From positions 1 through 27,580 of the forward strand of contig AQRW01000161.1 of assembly GCA_000402295.1 (NCBI GenBank): 27,580 bases of DNA. The letters are read 5' to 3'. This document shows, piece after piece, positions 1 to 8,052 of the stretch (positions within the stretch are counted from its first letter, which is position 1; every line of letters starts with the position of its first letter). Under the pieces are notes generated by a model that was given only the letters and a program-made list of their open reading frames with translations, had not been told where the DNA came from and made no database searches. Source of the stretch: Candidatus Aerophobus profundus SCGC AAA252-L23 (GTDB taxonomy: Bacteria; Aerophobota; Aerophobia; Aerophobales; Aerophobaceae). Both the position numbers and the translations under genes were made by a program.

Positions 1-1
1 C

Positions 2-559
2 ACGGCCTATGATGCCAAGGGTCTTCTCAAAACCGCGATCAGAGATGACAATCCGGTAATGTTTTTTGAACACAAACTCTTGTACGGTGCCAAAGGACGA
101 AAAGAGGGGATTGACTCCCGTGGAGATGTTCCCGAAGAGGATTATAGCGTGCCTTTTGGCGTAGCTCGGGTAGTAAGGGAAGGTTCGGACGTCAGCATAG
201 TGGCGACTCTCAGAATGGTTTACGAGACCGTAATGGCAGCAGTGGAATTGGAAAAGGCTGGTATCAGCGTGGAAATCATTGATCCAAGAACCCTCGTCCC
301 CTTTGATTATGAAACGTTGTTCACATCTGTGAGAAAGACGGGTCGCTTGATGATAATCCACGAAGATAATCTCACGGGAGGCTGGGGGGCAGAAGTAGCG
401 GCACGGGTGACCGAAGAGGTCTTTGATTACTTAGATGCTCCGGCCAGAAGAATCTGTGGATATGACACGCCAATTCCCTTTGCTCCTTCCCTGGAGGACT
501 ATTGGGTCCCCCGTCACGAGAGGATAATCATAGCTGTGAGACATCTTTTGAAGGTTTGA
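2..559 (+). CDS. 2-oxo acid dehydrogenase E1 component, beta subunit (C-terminal part, cut by window start)
   Basis: The frame is open from base 2 to the stop at 559, giving 185 residues of a protein whose N-terminus lies outside the window. The visible part holds the end of the pyrimidine-binding domain (FFEHKLLYG, typical of PdhB/AcoB-type E1-beta) and a full transketolase C-terminal domain (DVSIVATLRMV, VEIIDPRTLVPFD, IIHEDNLTGGWGAEVAA, and the ending around PFAPSLEDYWVP). E1-beta pairs with E1-alpha to decarboxylate a 2-oxo acid with thiamine diphosphate in a pyruvate-, acetoin- or branched-chain-type complex. The substrate cannot be told from this fragment. Residues around PSLEDYWVP and the link to sugar and alcohol genes downstream are compatible with a pyruvate/acetoin enzyme, but that is inference. 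An internal ATG at 59 is not the real start, since homology continues upstream of it. Confidence 0.9.
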   Translation, partial: TAYDAKGLLKTAIRDDNPVMFFEHKLLYGAKGRKEGIDSRGDVPEEDYSVPFGVARVVREGSDVSIVATLRMVYETVMAAVELEKAGISVEIIDPRTLVPFDYETLFTSVRKTGRLMIIHEDNLTGGWGAEVAARVTEEVFDYLDAPARRICGYDTPIPFAPSLEDYWVPRHERIIIAVRHLLKV

Positions 560-603
560 GAGCTTCTTTGATTTATTACCTGATTACGCGGGGGAGATAT
601 GTT

Positions 604-1461
604 ATGTATTTAGCAGTGAACACGTTCGTGTACGAAGTAGTAAAAGTACCAATAAGAGAAGCTTTGATCCACGCACATCGTCTGGGATTCAGGTTCATTG
701 ATGTTGCCGCATATCAATCAGGAAATCCAGTAAGCCTAACCCGAGAAAACCGCAGGGAAATCGTAAAAACTTTCGAAAACAACGGTCTGCAATCATCGCA
801 GCTGGTTATGTTGGGAACAAGAGATCTGGCCTCTTCAGATAAGTCGGCGCGCGACCGAGTTCTTGCATACATGAAGCGATGCGCTGACTTTCAACTTGAA
901 CTCGGGGGAAAACAGGTCCTCGTTTGTTGGGGAGGAGGAATTTATGAACACTTGCGGTTAAAAGAGGAATGCTGGATTAATTCTGTGCGAGTAATTCAAG
1001 AATATGGACGATGGTGCTATGACAAGGGAGTTCTCGTCAGTCTAGAATTAGACCCTCATGTGTATTACATAGTAAACAATCTGGAAAAGATGGCCAGGAT
1101 GCTTGAAAGCGTAGAAATGCCTAATGTGTTTGTGAACATTGATATTGCGCACCTTTATATGACACGAGAAACACCGAAAACCATCGAGAAAGTAAGTAAG
1201 CGAGTTCTTCACGTACACCTTACCGACACCAATGGTCTTGCACATACCAACAGTATTCTTGGCACCGGAGAAGTTGAGTTCAAATCCTATATTGATGCGC
1301 TACTTGAAATGGGGATTGAGGAGAATTGTGAGAAATATGGTGAGGTAGCCGTTGCGGCTATTGAGGTGGGTGAGCCTGGTGGGGTAGTCGATAATCCCGA
1401 TCGTTGGGTCAAGGAAAGTCTTTCATACATTCGAAAAAAACTTCCCAAACTTACTCTATGA
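604..1461 (+). CDS. Sugar phosphate isomerase/epimerase-like TIM-barrel protein
   Basis: This encodes 285 residues of the xylose isomerase-like TIM-barrel superfamily (AP endonuclease family 2 fold). Recognisable strands are IDVAAYQSG near the N-terminus, KQVLVCWGGG, a metal-site-like segment LVSLELDP, then VNIDIAHLY, RVLHVHLTDTNG and AAIEVGEPGG, in the usual order with Glu, Asp, His and Glu at positions where the family binds a divalent metal. Such enzymes isomerise or epimerise free or phosphorylated sugars and inositols; the substrate cannot be read from the sequence. The start at 604 is preferred over an in-frame upstream codon at 502, because 502 lies inside the preceding gene and GGGGGAGAT (591-599 region) is correctly placed before ATG 604. 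It follows the E1-beta gene by 44 bases and may be co-transcribed with it. Confidence 0.75.
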   Translation: MYLAVNTFVYEVVKVPIREALIHAHRLGFRFIDVAAYQSGNPVSLTRENRREIVKTFENNGLQSSQLVMLGTRDLASSDKSARDRVLAYMKRCADFQLELGGKQVLVCWGGGIYEHLRLKEECWINSVRVIQEYGRWCYDKGVLVSLELDPHVYYIVNNLEKMARMLESVEMPNVFVNIDIAHLYMTRETPKTIEKVSKRVLHVHLTDTNGLAHTNSILGTGEVEFKSYIDALLEMGIEENCEKYGEVAVAAIEVGEPGGVVDNPDRWVKESLSYIRKKLPKLTL

Positions 1462-1937
1462 TGGATGTCTTCCGAGCTGGCCAATGTTTGCCACTTGAAA
1501 AGCAACTTCGGGGCAGAATCTGGGACGGCACACTGGTATCTTATCGAGGATAGTAGCTGTAATGCCTTTCAGAAAAGGATTTTATGAACACATTTGCTGT
1601 TCTTTGAAAAATAGCGGGGAAAATGTCTTGGTCACGAATTCCGGCATAGGAATGCGTATTTCATGGGGATCTCGATAACTGGAAGGGTGATTTTCATGCT
1701 CTCAGTGTCAAAGTTAGGTCGCAAAAAATAAGGAATTTGTCTCTTCAACACTATAGCTTACCCTGCCTTTGAATGTCCCTTGCTTCTGAAAATTTTGGGG
1801 AAACTCCTGTTAGGAAAAAAGACGTCAGGGTCACGTCAATATGTAGTCTAAATGCTGATAAAATAAGGATTTTTGGTTAGAGGAAAATCGTCAATATCGC
1901 ACTTTCAAACCTTTGATATAGCTCCCTCCCTTGCCAA
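1462..1937. other. Intergenic stretch without recognisable gene
   Basis: No reading frame of convincing length, RNA gene or strong hairpin was found here. Several short frames are open but show no recognisable protein. The region ends at the promoter of the next operon. It may contain decayed coding sequence, but nothing specific supports that. Confidence 0.5.
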
Positions 1938-1965
1938 TTGACAGACCGAATGAACGATGTATATT
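1938..1965 (+). promoter_or_regulatory. Sigma-70-type promoter for the dehydrogenase operon
   Basis: TTGACA at 1938-1943 is followed after 16 bases by TATATT at 1960-1965. Transcription would begin near 1972, about 38 bases before the ATG at 2010. The TTG of this -35 box could be misread as a start codon for the next gene, extending it by 24 residues; the promoter makes that extension unlikely. Confidence 0.6.
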
Positions 1966-2009
1966 TGTTCCGATTGCTTTTGAATTTACTGAAAGACAAG
2001 GGGATTAAG

Positions 2010-3062
2010 ATGAAAGAAAAAATGCGGGCCGGTATTTTACATAAACCCGGGCTAATTACCTGTGAGCTTATTTCTAAGCCGGAGGCAGGAGAGGGAGAAG
2101 TGCTGGTAGCGGTGAAAAAAGCGGGTATCTGTGGGTCGGATATCCCTCGTTTCTTAAAAGGAGTCCCTCGTTATAATTTTAAGATTCTGGGACATGAGTT
2201 TGTAGGAGAAGTGGTGGAAGTAGGTCGGGGAGTGAACTCGGTGGAGGTGGGAGAAAGAGTAGCTGTGAATCCGGATTTGCCCTGCGGGAAATGCCCTATG
2301 TGCCGGGTAGGAGAGTATGCTCTTTGTGAGCATTTTACTCGTATGGGTACCCGAACTGACGGTGGTTTTGCTGAGTACATCAGGGTTCCGGCTGGTAATT
2401 TGCTTAAACTCCCCGCTTCAGTGGATTACCAAACCGGTGCTATGTTGGAGCCGGCCGCCACGGCTTTACATACGGTTAAGAGAGGTGGAGTATTTCCCGG
2501 AGACATTGCCGTGGTAATGGGGTGCGGTTGTATCGGGTGTTTAATCGCTCAGGAACTTAATATTCTGGGAGCGAGGCAAGTATATGTAATCGACATTGTG
2601 GAAGCTAAGCTGAAAATAGCTGCCCAGGTGGGCCTAAGAAATCTTATTAACGTTAAGCAAGTGGACCCGGTGGAGAAAATCCTCAAAGAAACCGGAGGCC
2701 GAGGGGCCGATGTGGTCTTTGAAAGTGCCGGATCGGTCAAAACGGTTAATCAAAGTATTAAGTTAGCCAGAAGACTGGGTCGAATAGCTCTTCTGGGTCT
2801 AATAAATGAAGAGGTGACTCTCTCTGCAGATGCCTATTCGGATATTATTCGGCACGAGCTGAATTTACGAGGAGTGTTTGGTAACGACTATAAGCCTTTC
2901 CCTTCCAGTGGTTGGGAAACAGCTCTTGACTATCTGGCCACCGGAAAGTTGAAAGTGAAACCGCTTATAACCCATCACTATCCCATTGAAGAAATTGATC
3001 AGGCTTTTCAGGAGATGAGTCGGTATCGGGACCGTTTCAATAAGGTTCTTATCGAATTTTAG
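2010..3062 (+). CDS. Zinc-dependent alcohol/polyol dehydrogenase (MDR family)
   Basis: This is a 350-residue medium-chain dehydrogenase/reductase. In order it shows GICGSD with the catalytic-zinc Cys, GHEFVGEV with the His-Glu pair, a structural zinc site with four cysteines (CGKCPMCRVGEYALC, spacing 2-2-7), and a Rossmann nucleotide-binding glycine motif VVMGCGCIG followed by VYVIDIVEAK, consistent with NAD(H). Family members oxidise sorbitol, threonine, galactitol or similar secondary alcohols; the exact substrate is unknown. ATG 2010 is chosen because it has an AAGGGG-like ribosome binding site just upstream and lies about 38 bases behind a good promoter. The next gene begins 14 bases after its stop, so the two form an operon that probably interconverts a hydroxylated sugar or acid. 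Confidence 0.88.
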   Translation: MKEKMRAGILHKPGLITCELISKPEAGEGEVLVAVKKAGICGSDIPRFLKGVPRYNFKILGHEFVGEVVEVGRGVNSVEVGERVAVNPDLPCGKCPMCRVGEYALCEHFTRMGTRTDGGFAEYIRVPAGNLLKLPASVDYQTGAMLEPAATALHTVKRGGVFPGDIAVVMGCGCIGCLIAQELNILGARQVYVIDIVEAKLKIAAQVGLRNLINVKQVDPVEKILKETGGRGADVVFESAGSVKTVNQSIKLARRLGRIALLGLINEEVTLSADAYSDIIRHELNLRGVFGNDYKPFPSSGWETALDYLATGKLKVKPLITHHYPIEEIDQAFQEMSRYRDRFNKVLIEF

Positions 3063-3076
3063 AGGGAGAAGAAGGG

Positions 3077-4135
3077 TTGAAAATAACTGTCATTGGAGAT
3101 TTATTTTTGAAAAGTGAGTTATCAAAGAAATATCTGACGGAGCATCTGAGTAAAATAGATCGCCAACTTAGTTTCAATTGTCTTTCTTTGAATTGGCCGG
3201 GGATCCCTTTCCAACGAGGAGAGGAAGTCGATGAGTATGTTGGTTCAGAAGAAGAGGTGCTAAAAGTAACTGAGCAGGCGGAAGTTTTGGTGGTCCATCT
3301 TGCCCCGGTTACCAGCCGGGTTATTACCTCTTGTTCCGCTCTTAGGATAATCGGGTGCTGCCGGGGAGGTCCGGTGAATGTTAATGTATCGGCAGCTACC
3401 CAGCGAGGTATTCCGGTAATAAATACTCCGGGTAGAAACGCCTTAGCCGTGGCGGAGTTTACTCTGGGTTTGATTTTGACTCAGTTAAAGAATATTACCT
3501 GGGGTCATAGTGAACTGACTAAGGGAGTGTGGAGAGATGATTTTTATCGTTACGATAAAGCGGGAGAGATTCTTGAGGGAAAAGTGATGGGAATTGTGGG
3601 GTTTGGATCGGTGGCCCGTCTACTGATTCCCCGACTCAAAAGTATGGGTGTGAAAATCCTGGTTTATGACCCTTATGTGTCGTCGATTGAGATAGAAAAC
3701 TCTGGCGGTGTGTCTTGCGGTTTTGAAGATTTACTTAGGAAATCCGATGTGGTCTCTTTGCATTGTCGTCTTACCTCCGAGACGAAAGGAATGATGGGAG
3801 AAAGACAATTTTCTCTGATGAAAGATGGGGCCTACTTTGTCAATACGGCTCGAGGGGGGTTAGTGGATTATCAAGCTCTTTATCAAGTTCTAAAAGGAAA
3901 AAAGTTAGCTGGAGCAGCTCTGGATACTTTTGATCCTGAGCCACCTCCCCGGGATGGTGATTTGCTTCGATTGAAAAATGTAACTTTGACTCCTCACATT
4001 GCGGGAGCTTGTAAAGACGCCGCTCATTTCAGCGCCCGAATGGTAGCGGTGGATATAGCTAATTTCTTTTCAGGAAAACCGCTTCTGCACTGCGTCAACC
4101 CAGAATGCTCGGGACATTCTCCTTTGCTCCGGTGA
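3077..4135 (+). CDS. D-isomer-specific 2-hydroxyacid dehydrogenase
   Basis: This is a 352-residue protein of the D-3-phosphoglycerate/2-hydroxyacid dehydrogenase family, which reduces 2-oxo acids to D-2-hydroxy acids with NAD(P)H. The Rossmann signature is GIVGFGSVA, followed by VYDPYV. The catalytic Arg is in VNTARGGLVD, the Glu in FDPEPPP and the His in TPHIAGA, so the active site looks complete. There is no C-terminal ACT domain, which argues against a regulated serine-pathway SerA and for a catabolic enzyme of the glyoxylate/hydroxypyruvate reductase or 2-hydroxyacid type. The start is a TTG at 3077 behind GGGAGAAG. It is co-transcribed with the zinc dehydrogenase upstream and converges on polA with only 15 bases between the stops. 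Confidence 0.88.
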   Translation: MKITVIGDLFLKSELSKKYLTEHLSKIDRQLSFNCLSLNWPGIPFQRGEEVDEYVGSEEEVLKVTEQAEVLVVHLAPVTSRVITSCSALRIIGCCRGGPVNVNVSAATQRGIPVINTPGRNALAVAEFTLGLILTQLKNITWGHSELTKGVWRDDFYRYDKAGEILEGKVMGIVGFGSVARLLIPRLKSMGVKILVYDPYVSSIEIENSGGVSCGFEDLLRKSDVVSLHCRLTSETKGMMGERQFSLMKDGAYFVNTARGGLVDYQALYQVLKGKKLAGAALDTFDPEPPPRDGDLLRLKNVTLTPHIAGACKDAAHFSARMVAVDIANFFSGKPLLHCVNPECSGHSPLLR

Positions 4136-4150
4136 TACTCGATAAGATAC

Positions 4151-6730
4151 TTAGCTCTTCATCTCAGCCCAGTTTTTGCCAATTTTGCTGTCTACTATTA
4201 GAGGCACCGAGAGCTTGATGGCTCCCTCCATTTCTTCTTTAACTATTTTTCTGGTTAGGGTAATTTCTTCCCCAGGAACTTCCAGGAGAAGCTCGTCGTG
4301 AATCTGCAAAATCATCCTTCCCCTCAACTTCTCCTTTCTTAAACGACGGGACAGGTTAATCATAGCCAGTTTGATTAAATCAGCCGCTCCTCCCTGAACG
4401 GGAGAATTGATGGCGGTGCGTTGGGCAAATTCTCTTCTTCTTCGTTTAGGAGAAAGAATTTCCGGGAGATACCTTTTCCGTCCCAGAAAGGTAGTGACAT
4501 AACCTGTTCGTCGGGCTTTATTTAAAGTATTTTCAATGTATTCTTTGACTTTTGGGTAGCGCTGAAAGTACTTTTTGATATATTCCTCCGCCTCGCTTTC
4601 AGAAATATTCAGATCTCGGGATAAACCGTAAGAACTAATTCCGTAAATAATTCCAAAGTTGACCGTTTTGGCTTTTCTTCGCATTTGAGGAGTTACCTGT
4701 AGGGGTAGTAGGTTAAAAATCTCTGCGGCTGTCTGTTGGTGGATATCCTCTCCTCGGAGGAAAGCAGATTTCAGGTTAGGATCCTGGGAAAGATGAGCCA
4801 TTATTCTTAGTTCTATCTGAGAATAATCGGCGGAAAGTAATAAGTATCCCTCTTCGGCTATAAAGGCTTGCCTTATTTTTTCTCCCATTTTGTTTCTGAT
4901 GGGGATATTTTGAAGATTGGGATGTGAGGAAGAGAGTCGGCCGGTAGCCGTGGCGGTCTGATTAAATGAGGTATGTAGCCTTCCGGTTTCCGGGTTTACC
5001 ATCTTGGGTAAGGGCTTGATATAGGTAGATTCAAGTTTGAATAGACGGCGATACTCCACAATTTTACCTATCCAGGGTTGCAGGAGGGAAAGAGTTTGGA
5101 GTGTCTCCTCGTCGGTAGAATAACCTGTCTTGGTTTTTTTAAGACGAGGCAGATTAAGTTTTTCAAAAAGTATCTCTCCTAACTGAGGAGAAGAATTAAT
5201 GTTGAATCTTTCTCCTGTTTTCTGGTATATTTCTTCTTTTAGTTTTTTTCTCTTTCCCATTATCTCCTGGAGAAAATCTTTAAGAGCTTCCCGGTTAATC
5301 TTAATTCCTTTCTCCTCCATATTGACCAGAACCTTCAGGAGAGGCAGCTCCGTTTGGTAATATAGTTTATTCAAGCCTTCTTTTTCTATTTTTTCTTTTA
5401 ACAGAGGAATTAGTTGCCGGATAAGTCTAACTCTGGAAGGTGCCAGAAATTGCTTTTCCACTAAGAGACCCAGGTAATGCAAAGAGAGATTCTGGAGAGA
5501 ATAGTTGCTTCGGGAAGAATTCAGGCCATAAGCAGCTAATTCGGTGTCGAAAGCTAATCCTTCTACTTTTATTCCTTTTCTTCGTAGCCAGAGAAAAGTC
5601 TTTTTTAAGTTATGGCCGCTTTTCTCGATCTGCTTATCCTCCAGAACAGGTCTTAACTTTTCGAGAATTTCTTCTTCTTTTAAGTTGGAGTTAGAAAAAG
5701 AAAGCCAGTAGCACCTCTCGCTTTTAGTAAGGTAAATGGCTATTCCAGGAGAGTCCTTTTCCTCCAGCTCGAGAATAAGAGGGACTTTTTTGAGACTCAG
5801 AATGAATTTTCTTAGAGCCTCCTCATCTGAAATATCTATCCACTTTTCCTCATCATTGTAAGCTAAGGCGGGAAATTCCTTGATTAATTGGATAAATTCA
5901 AGTCTCTTTAGGAGCGAGAGAAGTTTCTTGGGATGAGGTTGTTTCCTTCTTAGTTCCTCCAGATTAACTTTCAAAGGGATTTTGTTTCTCAAAGTGGTCA
6001 AGTCTTTACTTAACTTAATTTCATTAAAATGTTTTTGGAGAAGATTACTTATTTTGGGAGGAAGATACGCAAGGTTTTGCAGAAGTTTTTCCAGACTCCC
6101 ATATTTCTGGATTAATCTGCTGGCGGTAACTGGTCCAATTCCAGGAACTCCCGGGATGTTATCGGAAGTATCTCCCATCAAGGCAAGTAAGTCGGGTATT
6201 TGAGGAGGAGATACTCCAAAATGTTCCTTTACTTTTTCCGGATCGAAAATTTCTGTTTGGCTAATTCCTCTCTTAAAACGGATAATAGAAACAGATGGAG
6301 AAGCAAGCTGAAGAAGGTCTTTATCTCCACTAATGATGACTACCTGGAGATTCTCCTGGGTTGCTTTTACAGCTAAGGTGGCTAAGAGGTCATCGGCCTC
6401 GTATTCTTCTTCTTCAAAGGAAAGAATATTAAGACAAGTCAGCATTTCCTTAACCAGGGTAATTTGACTAATTAACTCCTTGGGAGTAGGGCGACGGGTA
6501 GCTTTATACTTCGGGAACTTGATATGCCGGAAAGTTTTCTTTCCTTTATCAAAAGTACAAACCAGATACTCGGGATTTTCCTCTCGGAGAAGTCTTAGGA
6601 GCATTCGGGTAAATCCATAAACTCCCCCGGTGGGAATGCCCTGGCTGTTAATTAGAGAGGGCAAGCCATAGAAGGCTCGATAAAGCATTCCATTTCCGTC
6701 AATGAGAATTATTTTTTTTCCTTGTCCCAT
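4151..6730 (-). CDS. polA: DNA polymerase I
   Basis: This 859-residue protein fills gaps and removes RNA primers during replication and repair. The N-terminal 5' nuclease domain shows DGNGMLYRAF, the acidic EADDLLA, GDKDLLQ and the helix-hairpin-helix region GDTSDNIPGVPGIGP. The polymerase domain has motif A DYSQIELRI (about residue 635), motif B RRKAKTVNFGIIYG and motif C QIHDE (about residue 809). The central 3'-5' exonuclease domain appears degenerate: the first motif reads LELEE where proofreading enzymes have DxE, the NLKxD aspartate is replaced (NLKKT), and the last acidic motif is not visible. It therefore probably lacks proofreading, as in Taq or Bacillus-type enzymes. ATG 6730 has no strong ribosome binding site. 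A TATAAT at 6764-6759 (- strand) is a plausible -10 box. Confidence 0.97.
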   Translation of the reverse strand: MGQGKKIILIDGNGMLYRAFYGLPSLINSQGIPTGGVYGFTRMLLRLLREENPEYLVCTFDKGKKTFRHIKFPKYKATRRPTPKELISQITLVKEMLTCLNILSFEEEEYEADDLLATLAVKATQENLQVVIISGDKDLLQLASPSVSIIRFKRGISQTEIFDPEKVKEHFGVSPPQIPDLLALMGDTSDNIPGVPGIGPVTASRLIQKYGSLEKLLQNLAYLPPKISNLLQKHFNEIKLSKDLTTLRNKIPLKVNLEELRRKQPHPKKLLSLLKRLEFIQLIKEFPALAYNDEEKWIDISDEEALRKFILSLKKVPLILELEEKDSPGIAIYLTKSERCYWLSFSNSNLKEEEILEKLRPVLEDKQIEKSGHNLKKTFLWLRRKGIKVEGLAFDTELAAYGLNSSRSNYSLQNLSLHYLGLLVEKQFLAPSRVRLIRQLIPLLKEKIEKEGLNKLYYQTELPLLKVLVNMEEKGIKINREALKDFLQEIMGKRKKLKEEIYQKTGERFNINSSPQLGEILFEKLNLPRLKKTKTGYSTDEETLQTLSLLQPWIGKIVEYRRLFKLESTYIKPLPKMVNPETGRLHTSFNQTATATGRLSSSHPNLQNIPIRNKMGEKIRQAFIAEEGYLLLSADYSQIELRIMAHLSQDPNLKSAFLRGEDIHQQTAAEIFNLLPLQVTPQMRRKAKTVNFGIIYGISSYGLSRDLNISESEAEEYIKKYFQRYPKVKEYIENTLNKARRTGYVTTFLGRKRYLPEILSPKRRRREFAQRTAINSPVQGGAADLIKLAMINLSRRLRKEKLRGRMILQIHDELLLEVPGEEITLTRKIVKEEMEGAIKLSVPLIVDSKIGKNWAEMKS

Positions 6731-6758
6731 TTTTTTCTTAACTTAAGTTTTTAAAATA

Positions 6759-6764
6759 ATTATA
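6759..6764 (-). promoter_or_regulatory. Candidate -10 box for polA
   Basis: On the - strand TATAAT occupies 6764-6759, about 30 bases before the polA ATG. The matching -35 position falls in the terminal repeat of the adjacent MITE-like element and reads only TTATTT, so the promoter is weak by consensus. Confidence 0.35.
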
Positions 6765-6774
6765 CTAGTATAGC

Positions 6775-6934
6775 GTTTCCAAAATAACCTGATATTTCTT
6801 CACTGTCATTGCGAGGAGCGAGATTCCTCGCTGGGCTCGGAACAGGCTTAGCAATCCCTAAGAGGACATACTTTCCATGAGATTGCTTCCTCTTCGCTCG
6901 CAATGACAAAGCATTGTAAGGTTATTTTGGAAAC
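6775..6934. mobile_element. MITE-like inverted-repeat element (160 bp)
   Basis: The ends are a perfect 16-bp inverted repeat, GTTTCCAAAATAACCT at 6775-6790 and its complement at 6919-6934. Inside lies a second, imperfect inverted pair: TGTCATTGCGAGGAGCGA (6804-6821) and the complement of TGTCATTGCGAGCGAA (6893-6908). It contains no gene, and the transcript or single strand would fold into a long hairpin. Similar flanking bases (ACTAGTATA at 6764, ACTAGATATA at 6940) could be remains of a target-site duplication, but they are not exact. The TGTCATTGCGAG core resembles short repeats I recall from several uncultured and environmental bacteria; I could not check this. It lies in the divergent gap between polA and the M23 gene. 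Confidence 0.7.
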
Positions 6935-6981
6935 TAACTACTAGATATATCCTGTTGGGCAAAAGTTTTTGGTTGTTAGAC

Positions 6982-7009
6982 TTGCTTTTTAAATAGGAGA
7001 TTGTATAAT
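6982..7009 (+). promoter_or_regulatory. Candidate sigma-70 promoter for the M23-bactofilin operon
   Basis: TTGCTT at 6982-6987 and a perfect TATAAT at 7004-7009 are separated by 16 bases. It lies about 85-95 bases upstream of the M23 gene, outside the MITE-like element. Confidence 0.5.
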
Positions 7010-7091
7010 ACAGAAACAACTGGTGTTGTCAAAATTAAGGAGGAGTTAGGTCAACTTTACATACACAGGAATTTGTGGTATATTTAAAAAT

Positions 7092-7101
7092 AAGGAGGTG
7101 A
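7092..7101 (+). promoter_or_regulatory. Full-length Shine-Dalgarno sequence of the M23 gene
   Basis: AAGGAGGTGA matches all ten bases complementary to the usual 16S rRNA 3' end. No ATG, GTG or TTG is at the right distance downstream; the in-frame codon there is ATA at 7107. Confidence 0.6.
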
Positions 7102-8039
7102 GGGGGATAAGGAAAAAAAGGGGTGAGTTATTGACTTTGATGGTCATACCTCATAATCTGTCGCGGGTCCGCCGGCTAAGAGTTCATAAAATTACTTTTT
7201 TCTTATTCTTAGTTGGGTTTTTGCTGGTTGGCTTAACTCTTTTTTATTTTGTCAACGATTATCGCCAGATAAAATCAAAAATGATCTATCTTTCCCAATT
7301 AGAGCAACTGAGTCAAATGCAAAAACAGAAGATTCACTCTTTGGCTAAACAAGTGGAAGAGTTTAATGTAACTATGAAAAAGCTGAAAGAACTGGAAAAC
7401 CGCTTGAGAATGTTGGCTGGGCTGGGAACGAAAAGCTCTATAGGAGCAGGAGAAGGGATAGGGAAGGGAGGTCCGGTTAGTTATCCTGTTTTGGATGAAG
7501 AGGAAGTTTCCTGGGATCCCTCAGGCTTGATAGAAAAGATCGAAAACAATGTAGTCACTCTTCATTCTCAGGTCAAACAGCAAGAGGAAAGTTTCGATCA
7601 CATAGAGAAAGTTATTCTTGAGAAGGAAGATTTATTTGCTTCTACTCCTAATATCTTCCCTACCCAGGGTTGGATTTCCTCGGGGTATGGATGGCGAATT
7701 GACCCCTTTACTCGCCAGCGGGAGTTCCATGAGGCCATAGATCTGGCTGCTCCCTGGGGGAGTGAAATAAGGGCTGCTGCTCAGGGCAAGATTACTTACG
7801 CCGGATGGAAAGGTGGTTATGGTTTAATGATTAGAATTGCTGATGGATATGGCTACTCCACTGTTTACGGTCACCTTTCTAAAGTTCTGGTTAAGAAAGG
7901 TGCCTGGGTGAACAAGGGAGAAATTATTGGGAGAGTAGGTAGCACGGGTCGTAGCACTGGGCCTCATCTTCACTTTGAAGTGTGGCATAATGGTGAGGCT
8001 ATTAATCCACTAAATCTTATGGTGGAGTCGCTGGGTTAA
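7098..8039 (+). CDS. M23 family peptidoglycan endopeptidase, membrane-anchored
   Basis: The protein (about 310 residues) has a short basic N-terminus (RKKRGELLTLMVIPHN), one membrane segment (about residues 32-53, FFLFLVGFLLVGLTLFYFV), a coiled-coil-like region rich in Lys, Glu and Gln (about 60-110), a linker and a C-terminal M23 metallopeptidase domain. Zinc ligands are visible: FHEAIDLA (His and Asp), GHLS and HLHFEVW. It should cut cross-links in cell-wall peptidoglycan outside the cytoplasmic membrane. The start is uncertain. A perfect AAGGAGGTGA occupies 7092-7101, so GTG 7098 lies inside the ribosome binding site. ATA 7107 has the ideal spacing, and TTG 7131 has its own AGGGGTGAG. The coordinates given use the longest frame. 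A bactofilin gene follows 13 bases after the stop, a pairing known from cell-shape loci. Confidence 0.9.
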   Translation: MRGIRKKRGELLTLMVIPHNLSRVRRLRVHKITFFLFLVGFLLVGLTLFYFVNDYRQIKSKMIYLSQLEQLSQMQKQKIHSLAKQVEEFNVTMKKLKELENRLRMLAGLGTKSSIGAGEGIGKGGPVSYPVLDEEEVSWDPSGLIEKIENNVVTLHSQVKQQEESFDHIEKVILEKEDLFASTPNIFPTQGWISSGYGWRIDPFTRQREFHEAIDLAAPWGSEIRAAAQGKITYAGWKGGYGLMIRIADGYGYSTVYGHLSKVLVKKGAWVNKGEIIGRVGSTGRSTGPHLHFEVWHNGEAINPLNLMVESLG

Positions 8040-8052
8040 AAGAGGTTAGGAA

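Noticed and set aside
1938..2009. 24-codon N-terminal extension of the zinc dehydrogenase from TTG 1938
   Set aside because: The TTG is part of the TTGACA -35 box of a good promoter, and ATG 2010 has its own ribosome binding site and matches the family length.
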